A stretch of 64,000 bases of DNA, taken from the NCBI GenBank assembly GCA_039028535.1, contig JBCCHX010000011.1, positions 1 to 64,000 of the forward strand, in the 5' to 3' direction. A program made the translations under genes and the position numbers. The notes beneath the pieces are model-generated. The model was not told the origin of the DNA. It made no database searches and saw nothing but the letters and a program-made list of their open reading frames with translations. This DNA is from Leptothoe sp039028535 (GTDB lineage: Bacteria; Cyanobacteriota; Cyanobacteriia; Phormidesmidales; Phormidesmidaceae). Below, in pieces: positions 1-9,632 of the stretch. The stretch's first letter is position 1. Each line of letters starts with the position of its first letter.

Positions 1-136
1 CCTTTCTCGATAGTGCGCATTTAGCGAACGAAAAACAATTAGATCAACACGGAGAAAAGAGTGTAAAAAATCAAACACAACCTGACAAGTCTCTAAGTCT
101 CAGATAACTCACTTCTGTCAGATGAAGTTTGATCTA

Positions 137-289
137 TTACACTACTATCGGCGTATACAAGACCTGACGATACCTCACATTCTGGTCATCTAGCACTTGC
201 TGAATCTCACACTCACTCAGGACCTGGGCAAAGGGCAGACCGAGACTATCTTGATACTTTTGCTTGAGGATCTCCGCACGATTCGGCAT
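137..289 (-). pseudogene. IS4-like transposase, N-terminal fragment
   Basis: A 50-codon reading frame starts with ATG at 289 and stops at 137-139. It begins MPNRAEILKQKYQDSLGLPF and contains VRYRQVLYTPIVV, which I recognise as the N-terminus of IS4-family transposases common in cyanobacteria. Full-length members have several hundred residues, so this is a stub ending abruptly after the first strand-helix region. It lies directly beyond the point where the neighbouring IS5-like transposase frame breaks off (380), which suggests this element inserted into that gene and was then deleted itself. No active transposase is expected. Confidence 0.6.
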
Positions 290-379
290 AGTAAAAGCAG
301 TATATTGGGGCTTCCAGGTCTTGATCTTCTCAGATCACCAGGCCTGGGGCCTTTTCTTTGCCCTTTACGTCAGTGCCAT

Positions 380-1216
380 TCAACTATAGAGCTTCGGCGA
401 GTCTTTTTGTGTCTGACGATAAATCTGGTTAGCCCTAATCATCAACGTATTGAGCGGTGTTGACAGCTTGGCGGCTTTACGATCAATGTCTCGAATCACC
501 CGACCCAAATAGGTCCGTAATTTTCGCGTTTGTTGCTTTGCCCATCGTTGTTGTCGGGCCGCACGATATCGACTTTGCTGAAAGAATGCTTGTTTACCCA
601 CCCGAGCATAGCTCCGACGCAATTGGATACCCTGGTGACGAGCCACCTTGACCAAGGCGCAACGGGCCTTGTCATACAATCGGGCATCGGTGGGAAACGC
701 TATCGCTTTTTCTTGTACCGTCGTGTCCACATTCACACGCTCAATCTCTCTTGGTTTAAGTGCTCGTTGTTCCAAGGCAACCTGCAACACTTCCTTGAGG
801 AGTTTTTCCACACTCTCCGGGCCAACCTGTTTTCGCCATTTCACCAGGCTCGTCGGATGACAGGGCAGCTCATGCTGAGACGTCTCTTCGCCACAAAAAT
901 ATTGCCAGTATAGATTCTCTACCCATTTGCTCACCACCGATTCATCACTTTCGTCATACAACGCTTTCAGGTAATGCAATCCCACCATCAAACGCGTCGG
1001 TATCGGCGGACGCCCACCGACTGGGCTCAACGCGCGACCAAATTCTTCGTCAAAGTAGCTCCAATCAATCGACTCAGCCAATTGCATTAACCGATGCTGG
1101 CGATTGAGCTGACTGGACAACTCGGGCAGATTGGAGATGGATTCTGACGACTCAGAGCCTGAAATGGGATGTTTCCTTTTGCAAGCTTTTGGAGTAAATA
1201 ATGCACTTCCTGGCAA
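380..1216 (-). pseudogene. IS5-like transposase, C-terminally truncated
   Basis: The frame encodes 278 residues. From about residue 33 it matches the N-terminal half of IS5-type transposases: a DUF772-like segment around GRPPIPTRLMVGLHYLKAL, then the DDE-domain start with NVDTTVQEKAIAFPTD, where the first catalytic Asp is expected. The frame stops after KDSPKLYS, before the second Asp and the Glu of the DDE triad, so the protein cannot be functional. The first roughly 15 codons, from a TTG start, appear to come from a different element: the DNA at 1202-1288 resembles the left end of the IS630 remnant at 18713-18790. IS5 into IS630, then IS4 into IS5, is the simplest reading. Confidence 0.75.
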
Positions 1217-1288
1217 GTCTACAGTACTTTATAGAGGCACAAACCCCTAGCCTGTGAACGATCTCTAGGTTTTTCAAGGATGACTAGA
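1202..1288 (-). mobile_element. IS630-like left-end fragment
   Basis: This stretch aligns without gaps over about 48 bp to 18713-18760 (shared blocks TCCTGGCAA, TACAG and ACAAACCCCT). A further shared TTTCAAGGA-GACTA block follows at nearly the same distance in both copies (1272 and 18782). The second copy leads into an IS630 transposase frame, so both are probably the start of the same IS630-type element. Here the transposase has been replaced by the IS5-like gene. Confidence 0.5.
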
Positions 1289-1397
1289 TAGGGCTTCAAT
1301 ACAAAAAGCGTGCAGCGATCAAGGTAAAATTTACAGAAAGATAATCGACAACAGAATCTCAATCTTTAAGCAGTATTGTTGTTGAGTTAGAGGGATT

Positions 1398-4300
1398 TTA
1401 CCAAGGACTACCGACAAGGGTATAGGTGGACCAATAAAAAGGATGTTCAAAATTCCAACGGCCATGATGTTCTAAATCTGGGAAATGAGCTAATGCGGAA
1501 TCATCAATGCCGTATAGTGTCCCATCTGCAAACTGGAGCTCCCCCTGTAACATTGCCAATTGTGCCTGTCGCAGCGCTACTGCTCGAACTGGCCGTTGTT
1601 GCAAATGTTTGTAAAAATACGTCATCAGTCCGAGGGTGCCTTCATCGCTGATGGGCCAAAGGCTAGCCACAGAGGTCTGGACTCCAGCATTCACCGCTAA
1701 TCCGGCAAAGCCGTACTCGGCTTCACGGTTACCCAAGGCCGTATTACAGGCACTTAGAACCATCAGGGCAATGTCAGCTGCTTGCAGACCTAAAGTGTGG
1801 ACCTGATCGAGCTTGAGAGGCTGATCCCATAGTTGAATATAGGAATGGCTGGGTTCACCAGGCTCGAATATTCCATGGCTGGCCAGGTGAACAATACCAA
1901 ACTTATTACGAGCCACTTGAGTTTGAAGATTATCTAGCGTAAAGTGCTCATTGAGAAAAACCTCACTGTCATAAAATGTTTTAGTAATATTCTCGAGTTC
2001 TTCTGGGACAGCTGGCAGGACTTGTTGTGATGGAAACTGAGATGCCCCCATGGCCAACAGTTGAGTTGTCTCTAACTGGGTATAAAGAAAATTCTCAGGA
2101 TTAAAGTCAGTCAAGCTAAAACTGGGAATGACCCCTAGACTGTAGCGTTCAATAAGAAATTCTTCACCATTGTGTAGGGCAGCCGCAGGAAGGGTGCGCA
2201 ACCCTGTATCCATTGCCAATGCTAAACTCTGAATGTTTTGCTGTTGTAATTGGTCTTCTACGGGAGCAATCAGCCAGCTGTAGAGCTGCTGTGCAGGCGG
2301 TAAATACTGAGATGCTCCGGAAATCGGATTGGTTATTTGAGTGTAAAAATTTTCAGTAACAGCCATGACCTCACCACGGGTAACGCCCTCTATTTTGCGG
2401 CGAACAGTTTGGCCATTATGGGTGAGTAACAACAACCCTAGCTCATCATCAGGGTTGAGACCACTCGAATCGGGCAGTGCCGTATCTTTTGCTGTAGGTG
2501 GCAAAAAATAAATATATAATACACCGGGTTTGATACCCATTAACGCTTCCACATTGCTGAGAGTCTGTTGGGCTGTAGCCAAATTAGTAGGGGAAACGTT
2601 GACACGACCGTATAGATTTAGATGGGATTTAAATTGTTCGGAATATGAGTTTTCTAACCGGTCGAATAACGCTTTATTGGAATCGTCAGAGCTCAGAGAG
2701 AATGTGAGTTCTTCTATGGTGGCAGGATCGCTTTCTATTAGGGGCGAGTTAAAATCAACAGTGCCTGGGGGATTGATGCTTGAAGAGGGAACAGCAGCAG
2801 CGGGAATAGCAGCAGCGGGAACGGCCGCAGAAGGAACGGCGGCAGAGGGGACGGCGGCAGCAGAGGTGATGTCAGGGGGAACAGCAGTGACAGGTATATC
2901 CAGGTCCTGGGTCAGAATAGAAATGTTGCCTAGGTTATAGCTATTTAAAAAAGAGCTGCCGATAGGAATTTGAAAGGCACCTGTGGTAATGACCGCCTCA
3001 CTCCCTAAACGACTGCCATCACCTACTTCAAAAGCAGTAGAGCTGTTACCACCATGGTTAATGGTAATAGTGCCCGTCCCATTAAGCGCAACGGTGGAGA
3101 TACTAGCTGTATGTCCATCTAAACTGGTGAAGCTGTCGGTTGCTCTAAAGAAGTCTTCAGTGGCTATGGCTATATTACCACCCGCCCTATCCCCCTCAGC
3201 TCGAATTGTTTGCACCTGAATGGTGTTTGGGGCATTGAGGATAACATTCCCCCCAGTGCCAGCGGTTCCCACCGTGTCGATCTGCTGGGTGGTTATGGTA
3301 GTGCCAGCATCTATGACAACGTGACCACTGTTGGTAACAACATTTTGAGTGTTAATGGCTGCGTGATGGCTGCTGAGGCTAATACCATCGGGGGCACTAA
3401 GGTTAGCTGTAATAATTTCCTGAGCTGCAGATAGGATGATCTCAGACGCAGCTAGGTCAAATCCTTGGGTATTAATGGCACCATTACCATTGGGAGATTT
3501 TAAAGTTGTCGATGTGGGTAGTGTTACATCGGCTTCTAAAGTGATTTTACCGCTGCCTTCAGGATGTCCAATGGTAATGGCTGTGAAGTCGTTATGGATA
3601 TTTGAGAGCTCTGCAGTTGAAATAGTCAGGGTTCTGGTTAAATCAGGGGTTAAATCAGAACCGCCTAGCTGGATATTTTGATTGGCCGAAACGGGCTGAA
3701 CCACAAGCTCATCATGGCCTGTAATAGCACTGCCAATACCAATGCTGTCGCCATTGAGGATAAGTGGCCCTTCTCCCCCCTCAAGTTTGCCGGTAAAACG
3801 AGCGTCACTGGCCAGAAAATTTACCTGGTCTAATTGATCGCCAGCTGTGAGATTTTCGATGTTTTCAAAGCTAGTGACTCCGGGACCGTTGCCTGTGTTA
3901 ACAGCCGTTAAATTCCAAATGCTGTCGACCGTATCCCCTAGAAAAGTGTCATTGCCGGCTCCTCCATTAATGAATTTGACAAGGTTGTTGTCGCTAAGCC
4001 TAAAGGTATCGTTATAACTGCTACCAACGAAGGTTTCGATGGTACTAAATTCACCCATGGTGCTACCACGGCGGGTCTGCAGGTCAACTGTGATAGCCGT
4101 AGCGTAGTTTTGGTAATCAACTGCATCGAGGCCCTCTCCCCCAGTCAGAGCACCGGTCAATAATGCCCCATCGTTAAAGAAAAATATGTCATTTCCGGCC
4201 CTACCCTCTATATTTTCAACATCTGTAAAGGTGACATTATTGAGGGTACCTGTGTTGTTGGCGGTGATTGCGATCGCATCAGCCTCACTACTTCCCTGCA

Positions 4301-6632
4301 GGGTATCAGATCCGCTACCACCGTCAATCAGGCCGCTCATCACGGCTCCATTTTCAAAGATAAAACGGTCGTCGCCTGCCCCTCCATAGATATTTCGAAT
4401 GCTAGCAAAGCCAACACCTTTGAATGTGCCAGTATCAATGCCCGAAAATATAAATGTATCATCCCCCACATCTCCCTGGAGAAAGTCGTCAGAGTCATTG
4501 CCAACAACTATTGATTGAGTATTTTCAAACCTCAGTCCGTTACTAAAAAGAGAGTTGAGATTCCCCTGGTTTTCATCCGTAATGGTCCAGTACGTGAGCT
4601 GATCAGGTCCTCTTAAACTATTGGCTCCAAGCAGCGTAACCGGATCTCGAAATGGTGTTGCTCCAGCATCCGTAATAGAGTCATAGAGAGTGACATCACT
4701 AGTGCCATCGGAGCGACCAATCGTAATGGTTGTGAACCCATCTTGAAGCGCTAGAACGTCGGTTTCTAATAGATCTAACTCAAATAGGGTATTTGTGGTC
4801 GGGCCTAGGTTGATCTCTATAGCTGGGTTGTCTGGGGCTATGACTAAGGCTGAGCCACTGACCGATGCGTTGCCTCCGTTTAAGTTGAGCTCATTACTTG
4901 TAATCGTGATATTGCCAGCATTGAGGCTACCTGCCACCGTGGTTAAAAACGGTGCCGTTAGACTGAGATTACCCGCCCCGGTTGCTGACTGTGTGTTAAT
5001 TGACTCAAGCGTAATCAGAGGACCGGAAATACTGATATTGCGTCCCGATGTATTAATCCGATCGCCCGCTCCAGTCATGGAAAAGGCACCGGTATTGTTG
5101 TTATTGACATCGGCAATAAATGTGATGGAGCCCGTGCCCGGCTGAAAGGTCAGGTCATTATTTCCACCTAAATCGATATTAATATCGAGATTTGCTTGAA
5201 AGATAATGTTGTCATTGCCGTTCCAACTCTCTAGAGTAGCTGCGTGGAGAGTTAAAATACCAAGATCGCGATCGGTAGCGCTAACAACAGGAAATAAGAT
5301 GGATTCTGTTGCCGTATCAGCTACGGTACCACCGCTGACGATGCGAATTGTATCCGGGTCAAATAGGATGGTGCCCGATTCTCCATAGGGGGCATCTAGG
5401 GAAAATTGTCCATTAAAGCCTAGTTTTGACTTGCCAGAAATTTCAATAAAGCCCCCATTGCCCCCTTGAACTCCCCCTTGGACCTGAGCATCACCGTCAA
5501 AGTCGGTGGCTTGATCGGCCCATACAATGATTTGTCCGCCGTCTCCATGGCGTAGGGCATTGGCTCTCAGTTCAGTGTTTTGGTCGATCCGAGTATGGGT
5601 AGCATTGGGCAATGCTCCAGCCCCTTGATAATCACCCCCGATATAAATCTCTCCTCCTTGATCAATACCATCCGCATTGATGATTGCATCTACAAGAGAA
5701 ATCTGTTCTCCTAAAATAAAAATATGTCCACCGCGCTCTCCGGCACTACTTACGGTTCCTGATATGCTTGTGTGGCCAATGTCTGGTGCTGTTGTCACCA
5801 TTGTTTGTGTGAGCTGTGGGGTGCCATCTGTGGCAATGGTGAGGGTATCGGCACTATCAATCCCTCGACCTGTGAGGAGGGTGGGTAAATGGGCGACACT
5901 GGAAACGTTCTCAGCCCAGGGTTCAATTTCTAAGGTGAGGAGTTGACCTATTTGACTTAAATTGACCCGATTGGTGTTACTGACAGCTGCAACAGTAATC
6001 GAACCTGCCGGAGCACCTAAGGTGCCTGTACTAACCACCTGGCCTCCCAGCAGTCTTAAATTCTGTCCCGCAGCTACGTGAAGATTTCCCAGATTGATCA
6101 GGGGAGCAGGACTCGATATAAAGGCAAAACTACGGGGAGCATCCACTAACGCCTGATAGTCGATGTCCTCAATGCCCTCAATCAGCCAGCCATGGTCAAA
6201 GCCAACGGCATCAGCAGTGGCGGCAGTAAAGTCACCCTGTAAATTGAGATGGGCATCGGGGCCAAAAAAGATACCAGCGGGATTAAGTAGCCACAAATTA
6301 GCATTGTTAGAGACCGCTAAGCCTCCATTGATGGTTGAAGGCTGTCCCCCACTCACTCGCCCTAAAATATTTTCCACTGAGGCAGGGGCCATAAACGTAG
6401 CGGTTTCCATCGTCTCTACGTTGAATGCTTCAAACTGATGGAAGAGATTTTCTCCATCGGTAGAAGAAACCCCACCAGTAATCTGAATCTGAGCACCCTC
6501 TTTCGTAATGGATGTTGTTCCGGTGGGTGCTATTTGTCCCCAGGCAGGAGCAATAACCAACGTAAAAATACTCAGTCCGCCTGCTATTCGCAGACCATAA
6601 TGATTGAGCTGCTTCCCCCCTAGATGCCCCAT
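1398..6632 (-). CDS. TPS-type exoprotein with C-terminal CHAT protease domain
   Basis: A 1744-residue protein. A signal peptide (about residues 1-33, hydrophobic GLSIFTLVIAPAWG) is followed by a filamentous-haemagglutinin N-terminal (TpsA) domain at about 35-170, with the typical NLWLLNPAGIFFGPDAHL stretch. Such domains direct two-partner secretion through an FhaC/ShlB porin. The middle is beta-rich and includes degenerate RTX-like GGxGxD repeats at about 710-895 (GGAGDDRF, GGSGSDTL, GRAGNDIF). An Ala-Val-Pro repeat linker lies at about 1258-1282. Residues about 1395-1744 form a CHAT (caspase HetF-associated with TPRs) domain with the expected His in HLASHG (His1586) and Cys in LSACNTALG (Cys1629). 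Both catalytic residues are present, so a cysteine protease is plausible, but activity is inferred. No TpsB partner is encoded in the window. The gene is divergent from fbp. Confidence 0.85.
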   Translation of the reverse strand: MGHLGGKQLNHYGLRIAGGLSIFTLVIAPAWGQIAPTGTTSITKEGAQIQITGGVSSTDGENLFHQFEAFNVETMETATFMAPASVENILGRVSGGQPSTINGGLAVSNNANLWLLNPAGIFFGPDAHLNLQGDFTAATADAVGFDHGWLIEGIEDIDYQALVDAPRSFAFISSPAPLINLGNLHVAAGQNLRLLGGQVVSTGTLGAPAGSITVAAVSNTNRVNLSQIGQLLTLEIEPWAENVSSVAHLPTLLTGRGIDSADTLTIATDGTPQLTQTMVTTAPDIGHTSISGTVSSAGERGGHIFILGEQISLVDAIINADGIDQGGEIYIGGDYQGAGALPNATHTRIDQNTELRANALRHGDGGQIIVWADQATDFDGDAQVQGGVQGGNGGFIEISGKSKLGFNGQFSLDAPYGESGTILFDPDTIRIVSGGTVADTATESILFPVVSATDRDLGILTLHAATLESWNGNDNIIFQANLDINIDLGGNNDLTFQPGTGSITFIADVNNNNTGAFSMTGAGDRINTSGRNISISGPLITLESINTQSATGAGNLSLTAPFLTTVAGSLNAGNITITSNELNLNGGNASVSGSALVIAPDNPAIEINLGPTTNTLFELDLLETDVLALQDGFTTITIGRSDGTSDVTLYDSITDAGATPFRDPVTLLGANSLRGPDQLTYWTITDENQGNLNSLFSNGLRFENTQSIVVGNDSDDFLQGDVGDDTFIFSGIDTGTFKGVGFASIRNIYGGAGDDRFIFENGAVMSGLIDGGSGSDTLQGSSEADAIAITANNTGTLNNVTFTDVENIEGRAGNDIFFFNDGALLTGALTGGEGLDAVDYQNYATAITVDLQTRRGSTMGEFSTIETFVGSSYNDTFRLSDNNLVKFINGGAGNDTFLGDTVDSIWNLTAVNTGNGPGVTSFENIENLTAGDQLDQVNFLASDARFTGKLEGGEGPLILNGDSIGIGSAITGHDELVVQPVSANQNIQLGGSDLTPDLTRTLTISTAELSNIHNDFTAITIGHPEGSGKITLEADVTLPTSTTLKSPNGNGAINTQGFDLAASEIILSAAQEIITANLSAPDGISLSSHHAAINTQNVVTNSGHVVIDAGTTITTQQIDTVGTAGTGGNVILNAPNTIQVQTIRAEGDRAGGNIAIATEDFFRATDSFTSLDGHTASISTVALNGTGTITINHGGNSSTAFEVGDGSRLGSEAVITTGAFQIPIGSSFLNSYNLGNISILTQDLDIPVTAVPPDITSAAAVPSAAVPSAAVPAAAIPAAAVPSSSINPPGTVDFNSPLIESDPATIEELTFSLSSDDSNKALFDRLENSYSEQFKSHLNLYGRVNVSPTNLATAQQTLSNVEALMGIKPGVLYIYFLPPTAKDTALPDSSGLNPDDELGLLLLTHNGQTVRRKIEGVTRGEVMAVTENFYTQITNPISGASQYLPPAQQLYSWLIAPVEDQLQQQNIQSLALAMDTGLRTLPAAALHNGEEFLIERYSLGVIPSFSLTDFNPENFLYTQLETTQLLAMGASQFPSQQVLPAVPEELENITKTFYDSEVFLNEHFTLDNLQTQVARNKFGIVHLASHGIFEPGEPSHSYIQLWDQPLKLDQVHTLGLQAADIALMVLSACNTALGNREAEYGFAGLAVNAGVQTSVASLWPISDEGTLGLMTYFYKHLQQRPVRAVALRQAQLAMLQGELQFADGTLYGIDDSALAHFPDLEHHGRWNFEHPFYWSTYTLVGSPW

Positions 6633-7217
6633 AATGCTGAATAACGCCAGGTGAATAATGTTAATAAGGGATCAGGATTTTACAAGATTCAAAAAATATA
6701 TTTGTAAAGACGCTCCATGAAACGTCTGTAGGCTCAAACTATAGAATCCAGTTGAATCTCTATTTCTAAGTGACTAAAGTCACCCGAAATTGCATCGTCA
6801 TAATTACGACAATGTCCCCTTTATAATCACAGCTAACTTATCGAGGAAACGTAACCCCAATGCCACGGTTTTTCTGGCGATTAGCGGCGCTTGACTACGA
6901 TAGCTAAGTCAGTATAAATGCTGGTTTTTAGGACAAAATATCTGATTGCTTTACAGCAATAGAATATAGGTAAGCCGGTTCAATCTTTTGTCAGATCTAA
7001 ACAAATGGAATTCAGACATGATTTAACTAAGGCTCATCTGTACTTAATCTAGATGAATCTTTTTGAGCATCTTTGGAGGCAGATTCTGAGATGTTTCTGT
7101 AACTGATCTAAAAGTTTGTTTCATTTTCTAGATCAGGTTTCTAACATGGCAGTAGGAGTGTCTAATCGATACTTCATTTGCTAACCCACCTCAATCAATA
7201 GAGGTAATGGAGGTTCT
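6633..7217. other. Divergent intergenic region upstream of the CHAT exoprotein and fbp
   Basis: 585 bp without a credible gene. It holds a short interspersed palindrome-like repeat (6703-6730), a 6-bp inverted repeat with a 2-bp spacer (GTGACT-AA-AGTCAC, 6770-6783), and AT-rich DNA suited to two divergent promoters. I could not assign -10/-35 boxes with confidence. A GGAGG ribosome-binding site sits at 7208-7212, just before fbp. Confidence 0.5.
6703..6730. repeat. Short interspersed palindrome-like repeat, copy 1
   Basis: Arms resembling TGTAAAGACG and CGTCTGTA flank a CTCCATGAAA centre. This looks like the GTAGAGACG...CGTCTCTAC palindromic repeats scattered through many cyanobacterial genomes. 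A related copy lies at 62594-62623. It is 71 bp upstream of the CHAT exoprotein start. Confidence 0.5.
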
Positions 7218-8279
7218 ATGGTTGAAACCTATCAACCATCCCATGAAGCTACGTTAGATCGTGACTCAATGACGCTGTCGCGACATGTGTTGCAGCAGCT
7301 TCAAAGTTTTGGACCAGATGCTCAAGATCTGAGCGCACTGATGACCCGGATTGCCCTGGCGGGTAAACTGATTGCTCGACGGCTATCGCGGGCTGGTTTA
7401 GTGGAAGACGCTCTGGGCTTTACTGGACGTGAAAACGTCCAGGGGGAATCCGTCAAAAAAATGGACGTGTATGCCAATGACGTCTTTATTTCTGCGTTTA
7501 AGCAAAGCGGTTTGGTCTGTCGTTTGGCGTCCGAAGAGATGGAAGAGCCCTTCTACATTCCAGAAAACTGTCCTGTTGGCCGCTATACGCTGCTATACGA
7601 TCCTATTGATGGATCGTCTAATGTAGATATCAATCTGAATGTTGGTTCGATTTTTGCCATTCGGCAACAACAGGGGAATGACGACCAGCAAACAGGAGAG
7701 GATCTGCTTCAGCCAGGTAACGAGCAGCTAGCGGCGGGCTATATTCTCTATGGTCCTAGCACAGTGCTGGTCTATACCATTGGTACCGGGGTGCATGCAT
7801 TTACCCTTGATCCCAGTCTGGGGGAGTTCATCCTTTCGGAAGAAAACATTACGATCCCCAGCCATGGACCTGTTTACAGTGTAAACGAAGGTAACTTTTG
7901 GCAATGGGACGATTCGATTCGAGATTATATTCGGTATGTGCATCGTCATGAGGGCTATGCAGCTCGCTACAGCGGTGCATTAGTGGGAGATTTTCATCGT
8001 ATTTTGTTCCAGGGCGGTGTGTTTTTATATCCTGGCACTGTAAAAAATCCCGATGGTAAATTGCGATTGCTCTATGAGTCGGCTCCACTCGCCTTTTTGG
8101 CGGAGCAAGCGGGGGGACGTGCCACAACGGGCACCCAGAAAATTTTAGAGGTGCTCCCTGATCGTTTACATATGCGTACGCCTTTGGTACTGGGCAGTAC
8201 GGAAGATGTGGCGCTAGTGGAATCATTTATTCAAGATCGGTTTCGAGAGCGCGAAACTGAAATGGCCGTTGTTGGCTGA
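7218..8279 (+). CDS. fbp: Class I fructose-1,6-bisphosphatase
   Basis: A 353-residue enzyme that hydrolyses fructose 1,6-bisphosphate to fructose 6-phosphate in the cytoplasm, serving gluconeogenesis and sugar-phosphate recycling. The metal-binding signature DPIDGSSN is present (about residue 127), with the preceding acidic stretch LASEEMEEPF and the substrate-side regions YSVNEGNFWQWD and YSGALVGDFHRIL. Length and motifs fit class I FBPase. The ATG at 7218 is preceded by GGAGG. It is the first gene of the fbp-tal-zwf-opcA run; the 110-bp gap to tal suggests co-transcription. This gene order is known from filamentous cyanobacteria, where the set supplies NADPH in the dark and in heterocysts. 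Confidence 0.95.
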   Translation: MVETYQPSHEATLDRDSMTLSRHVLQQLQSFGPDAQDLSALMTRIALAGKLIARRLSRAGLVEDALGFTGRENVQGESVKKMDVYANDVFISAFKQSGLVCRLASEEMEEPFYIPENCPVGRYTLLYDPIDGSSNVDINLNVGSIFAIRQQQGNDDQQTGEDLLQPGNEQLAAGYILYGPSTVLVYTIGTGVHAFTLDPSLGEFILSEENITIPSHGPVYSVNEGNFWQWDDSIRDYIRYVHRHEGYAARYSGALVGDFHRILFQGGVFLYPGTVKNPDGKLRLLYESAPLAFLAEQAGGRATTGTQKILEVLPDRLHMRTPLVLGSTEDVALVESFIQDRFRERETEMAVVG

Positions 8280-8389
8280 GGCTTTTAAGGCATAACAACT
8301 CCCAGAAGTCTTAACCCTGGATAGATTCCATGGCATTAGGACTGAGTAACACTTACTTGAACAGACAAATTAGAATAGGAAATTCACCT

Positions 8390-9529
8390 ATGACTACCGT
8401 AAAAGATAGCCCCATTCTGCATCTGAAGGATTATGGTCAGAGTGTTTGGATGGATAATCTGAGCCGCGACTTGCTGGTTTCTGGCGAACTGGTGGAGTTA
8501 ATTGATAGTCGAGATGTGCATGGGATCACGTCTAACCCCGCTATTTTTGAAAAAGCGATCGCAGGTAATGAAATCTACGATCAAGAAATCGAAACAGGTG
8601 TGCGAGCCGGACAATCTGTGGAACAAATCTACGAATCCTTGGTATTTGACGATATTCGTCGGGCCTGCGATGTGCTGAAGCCGATTTATGAATCATCCAA
8701 TGGATTAGATGGCTATGTCAGTTTGGAAGTGCCGCCAAATCTGGCCCACGATGCGGATACTACCCTGGCGGAAGCCCGCCGGTATGCGGCAGCGATTGAG
8801 CGGCCTAACCTGATGATCAAAATTCCGGGTACCCCCGAGGGGTTGAAGGCGGTTGAGCAAACCATCCGCGATGGGATCAACGTGAATGTCACCCTGCTGT
8901 TCTCGGTACAAAGCTACATTGATACAGCTTGGGCCTACATTCGCGGCCTTGAGGGCCGCTTAGCCGATGGTCATGACATTAGTCACCTGGCTTCAGTGGC
9001 GAGCTTCTTTTTAAGCCGGATTGATAGCAAGGTGGACGATGCCCTCGATCAGCTGGCTGAGGCGGATGCTGGCAAACAAGAGCAGATTGCTGGATTGAAG
9101 GGTAAGGTTGCGATCGCAAATGCCAAACTCGCCTACCAGGAATACAAAAAGATTATCCAGAGCGATCGCTGGCAGATATTGGTGGCCAAAGGAGCCAAGG
9201 TACAGCGCCTGCTGTGGGCCAGCACCAGCACCAAAAACCCAGCCTACAGCGATGTCATGTACGTCGATGAGCTGATCGGTCCTGATACCGTTAACACCCT
9301 GCCTCCCAATACTATCGAAGCCTGTGCTGACCACTGTGATGTAACCAGCCGGATCGAAACCGATGTGGACCAGGCTCAGACCGTGATTGAGACCCTGCCC
9401 GCCGTTGGTCTAGATCTCGACCAGGTGATGGATGAGTTACTAGCCGAAGGCATTGATAAATTTATCAAACCCTTTGACAAGCTGATGGATTCACTGGTGA
9501 TGAAGGTTAAGCAGCTGTCCCCTGTATAA
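8390..9529 (+). CDS. tal: Transaldolase
   Basis: Transaldolase of the pentose phosphate pathway, transferring a dihydroxyacetone unit from sedoheptulose 7-phosphate to glyceraldehyde 3-phosphate. The Schiff-base Lys lies in PNLMIKIPGTPEGLKA, and the downstream NVNVTLLFS strand is typical. I prefer the ATG at 8390 (379 residues, MTTVKDSPILHLKDYGQS) over the in-frame ATG at 8330, because similarity to transaldolases begins just after it and AGGA lies upstream. It is the second gene of the fbp-tal-zwf-opcA cluster, with a gap of about 100 bp to zwf. Confidence 0.93.
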   Translation: MTTVKDSPILHLKDYGQSVWMDNLSRDLLVSGELVELIDSRDVHGITSNPAIFEKAIAGNEIYDQEIETGVRAGQSVEQIYESLVFDDIRRACDVLKPIYESSNGLDGYVSLEVPPNLAHDADTTLAEARRYAAAIERPNLMIKIPGTPEGLKAVEQTIRDGINVNVTLLFSVQSYIDTAWAYIRGLEGRLADGHDISHLASVASFFLSRIDSKVDDALDQLAEADAGKQEQIAGLKGKVAIANAKLAYQEYKKIIQSDRWQILVAKGAKVQRLLWASTSTKNPAYSDVMYVDELIGPDTVNTLPPNTIEACADHCDVTSRIETDVDQAQTVIETLPAVGLDLDQVMDELLAEGIDKFIKPFDKLMDSLVMKVKQLSPV

Positions 9530-9632
9530 ACCAACTGTGTAATAAACATCTGCGGTGGGGTGCTTACGGGTGCCTCACCGTCCAGGACATTCTCAACCCG
9601 CCCCTGCCGTTTTCCGATTTCTCTTTTCCCAT

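Noticed and set aside
197..463. 88-codon + strand frame near the left end
   Set aside because: It overlaps the IS4/IS5 remnants on the other strand and lacks protein-like features.
2530..2940. 136-codon + strand frame inside the CHAT exoprotein
   Set aside because: Its low-complexity Ala/Gly part is the antisense of the AVP linker; the minus-strand gene is clearly real.
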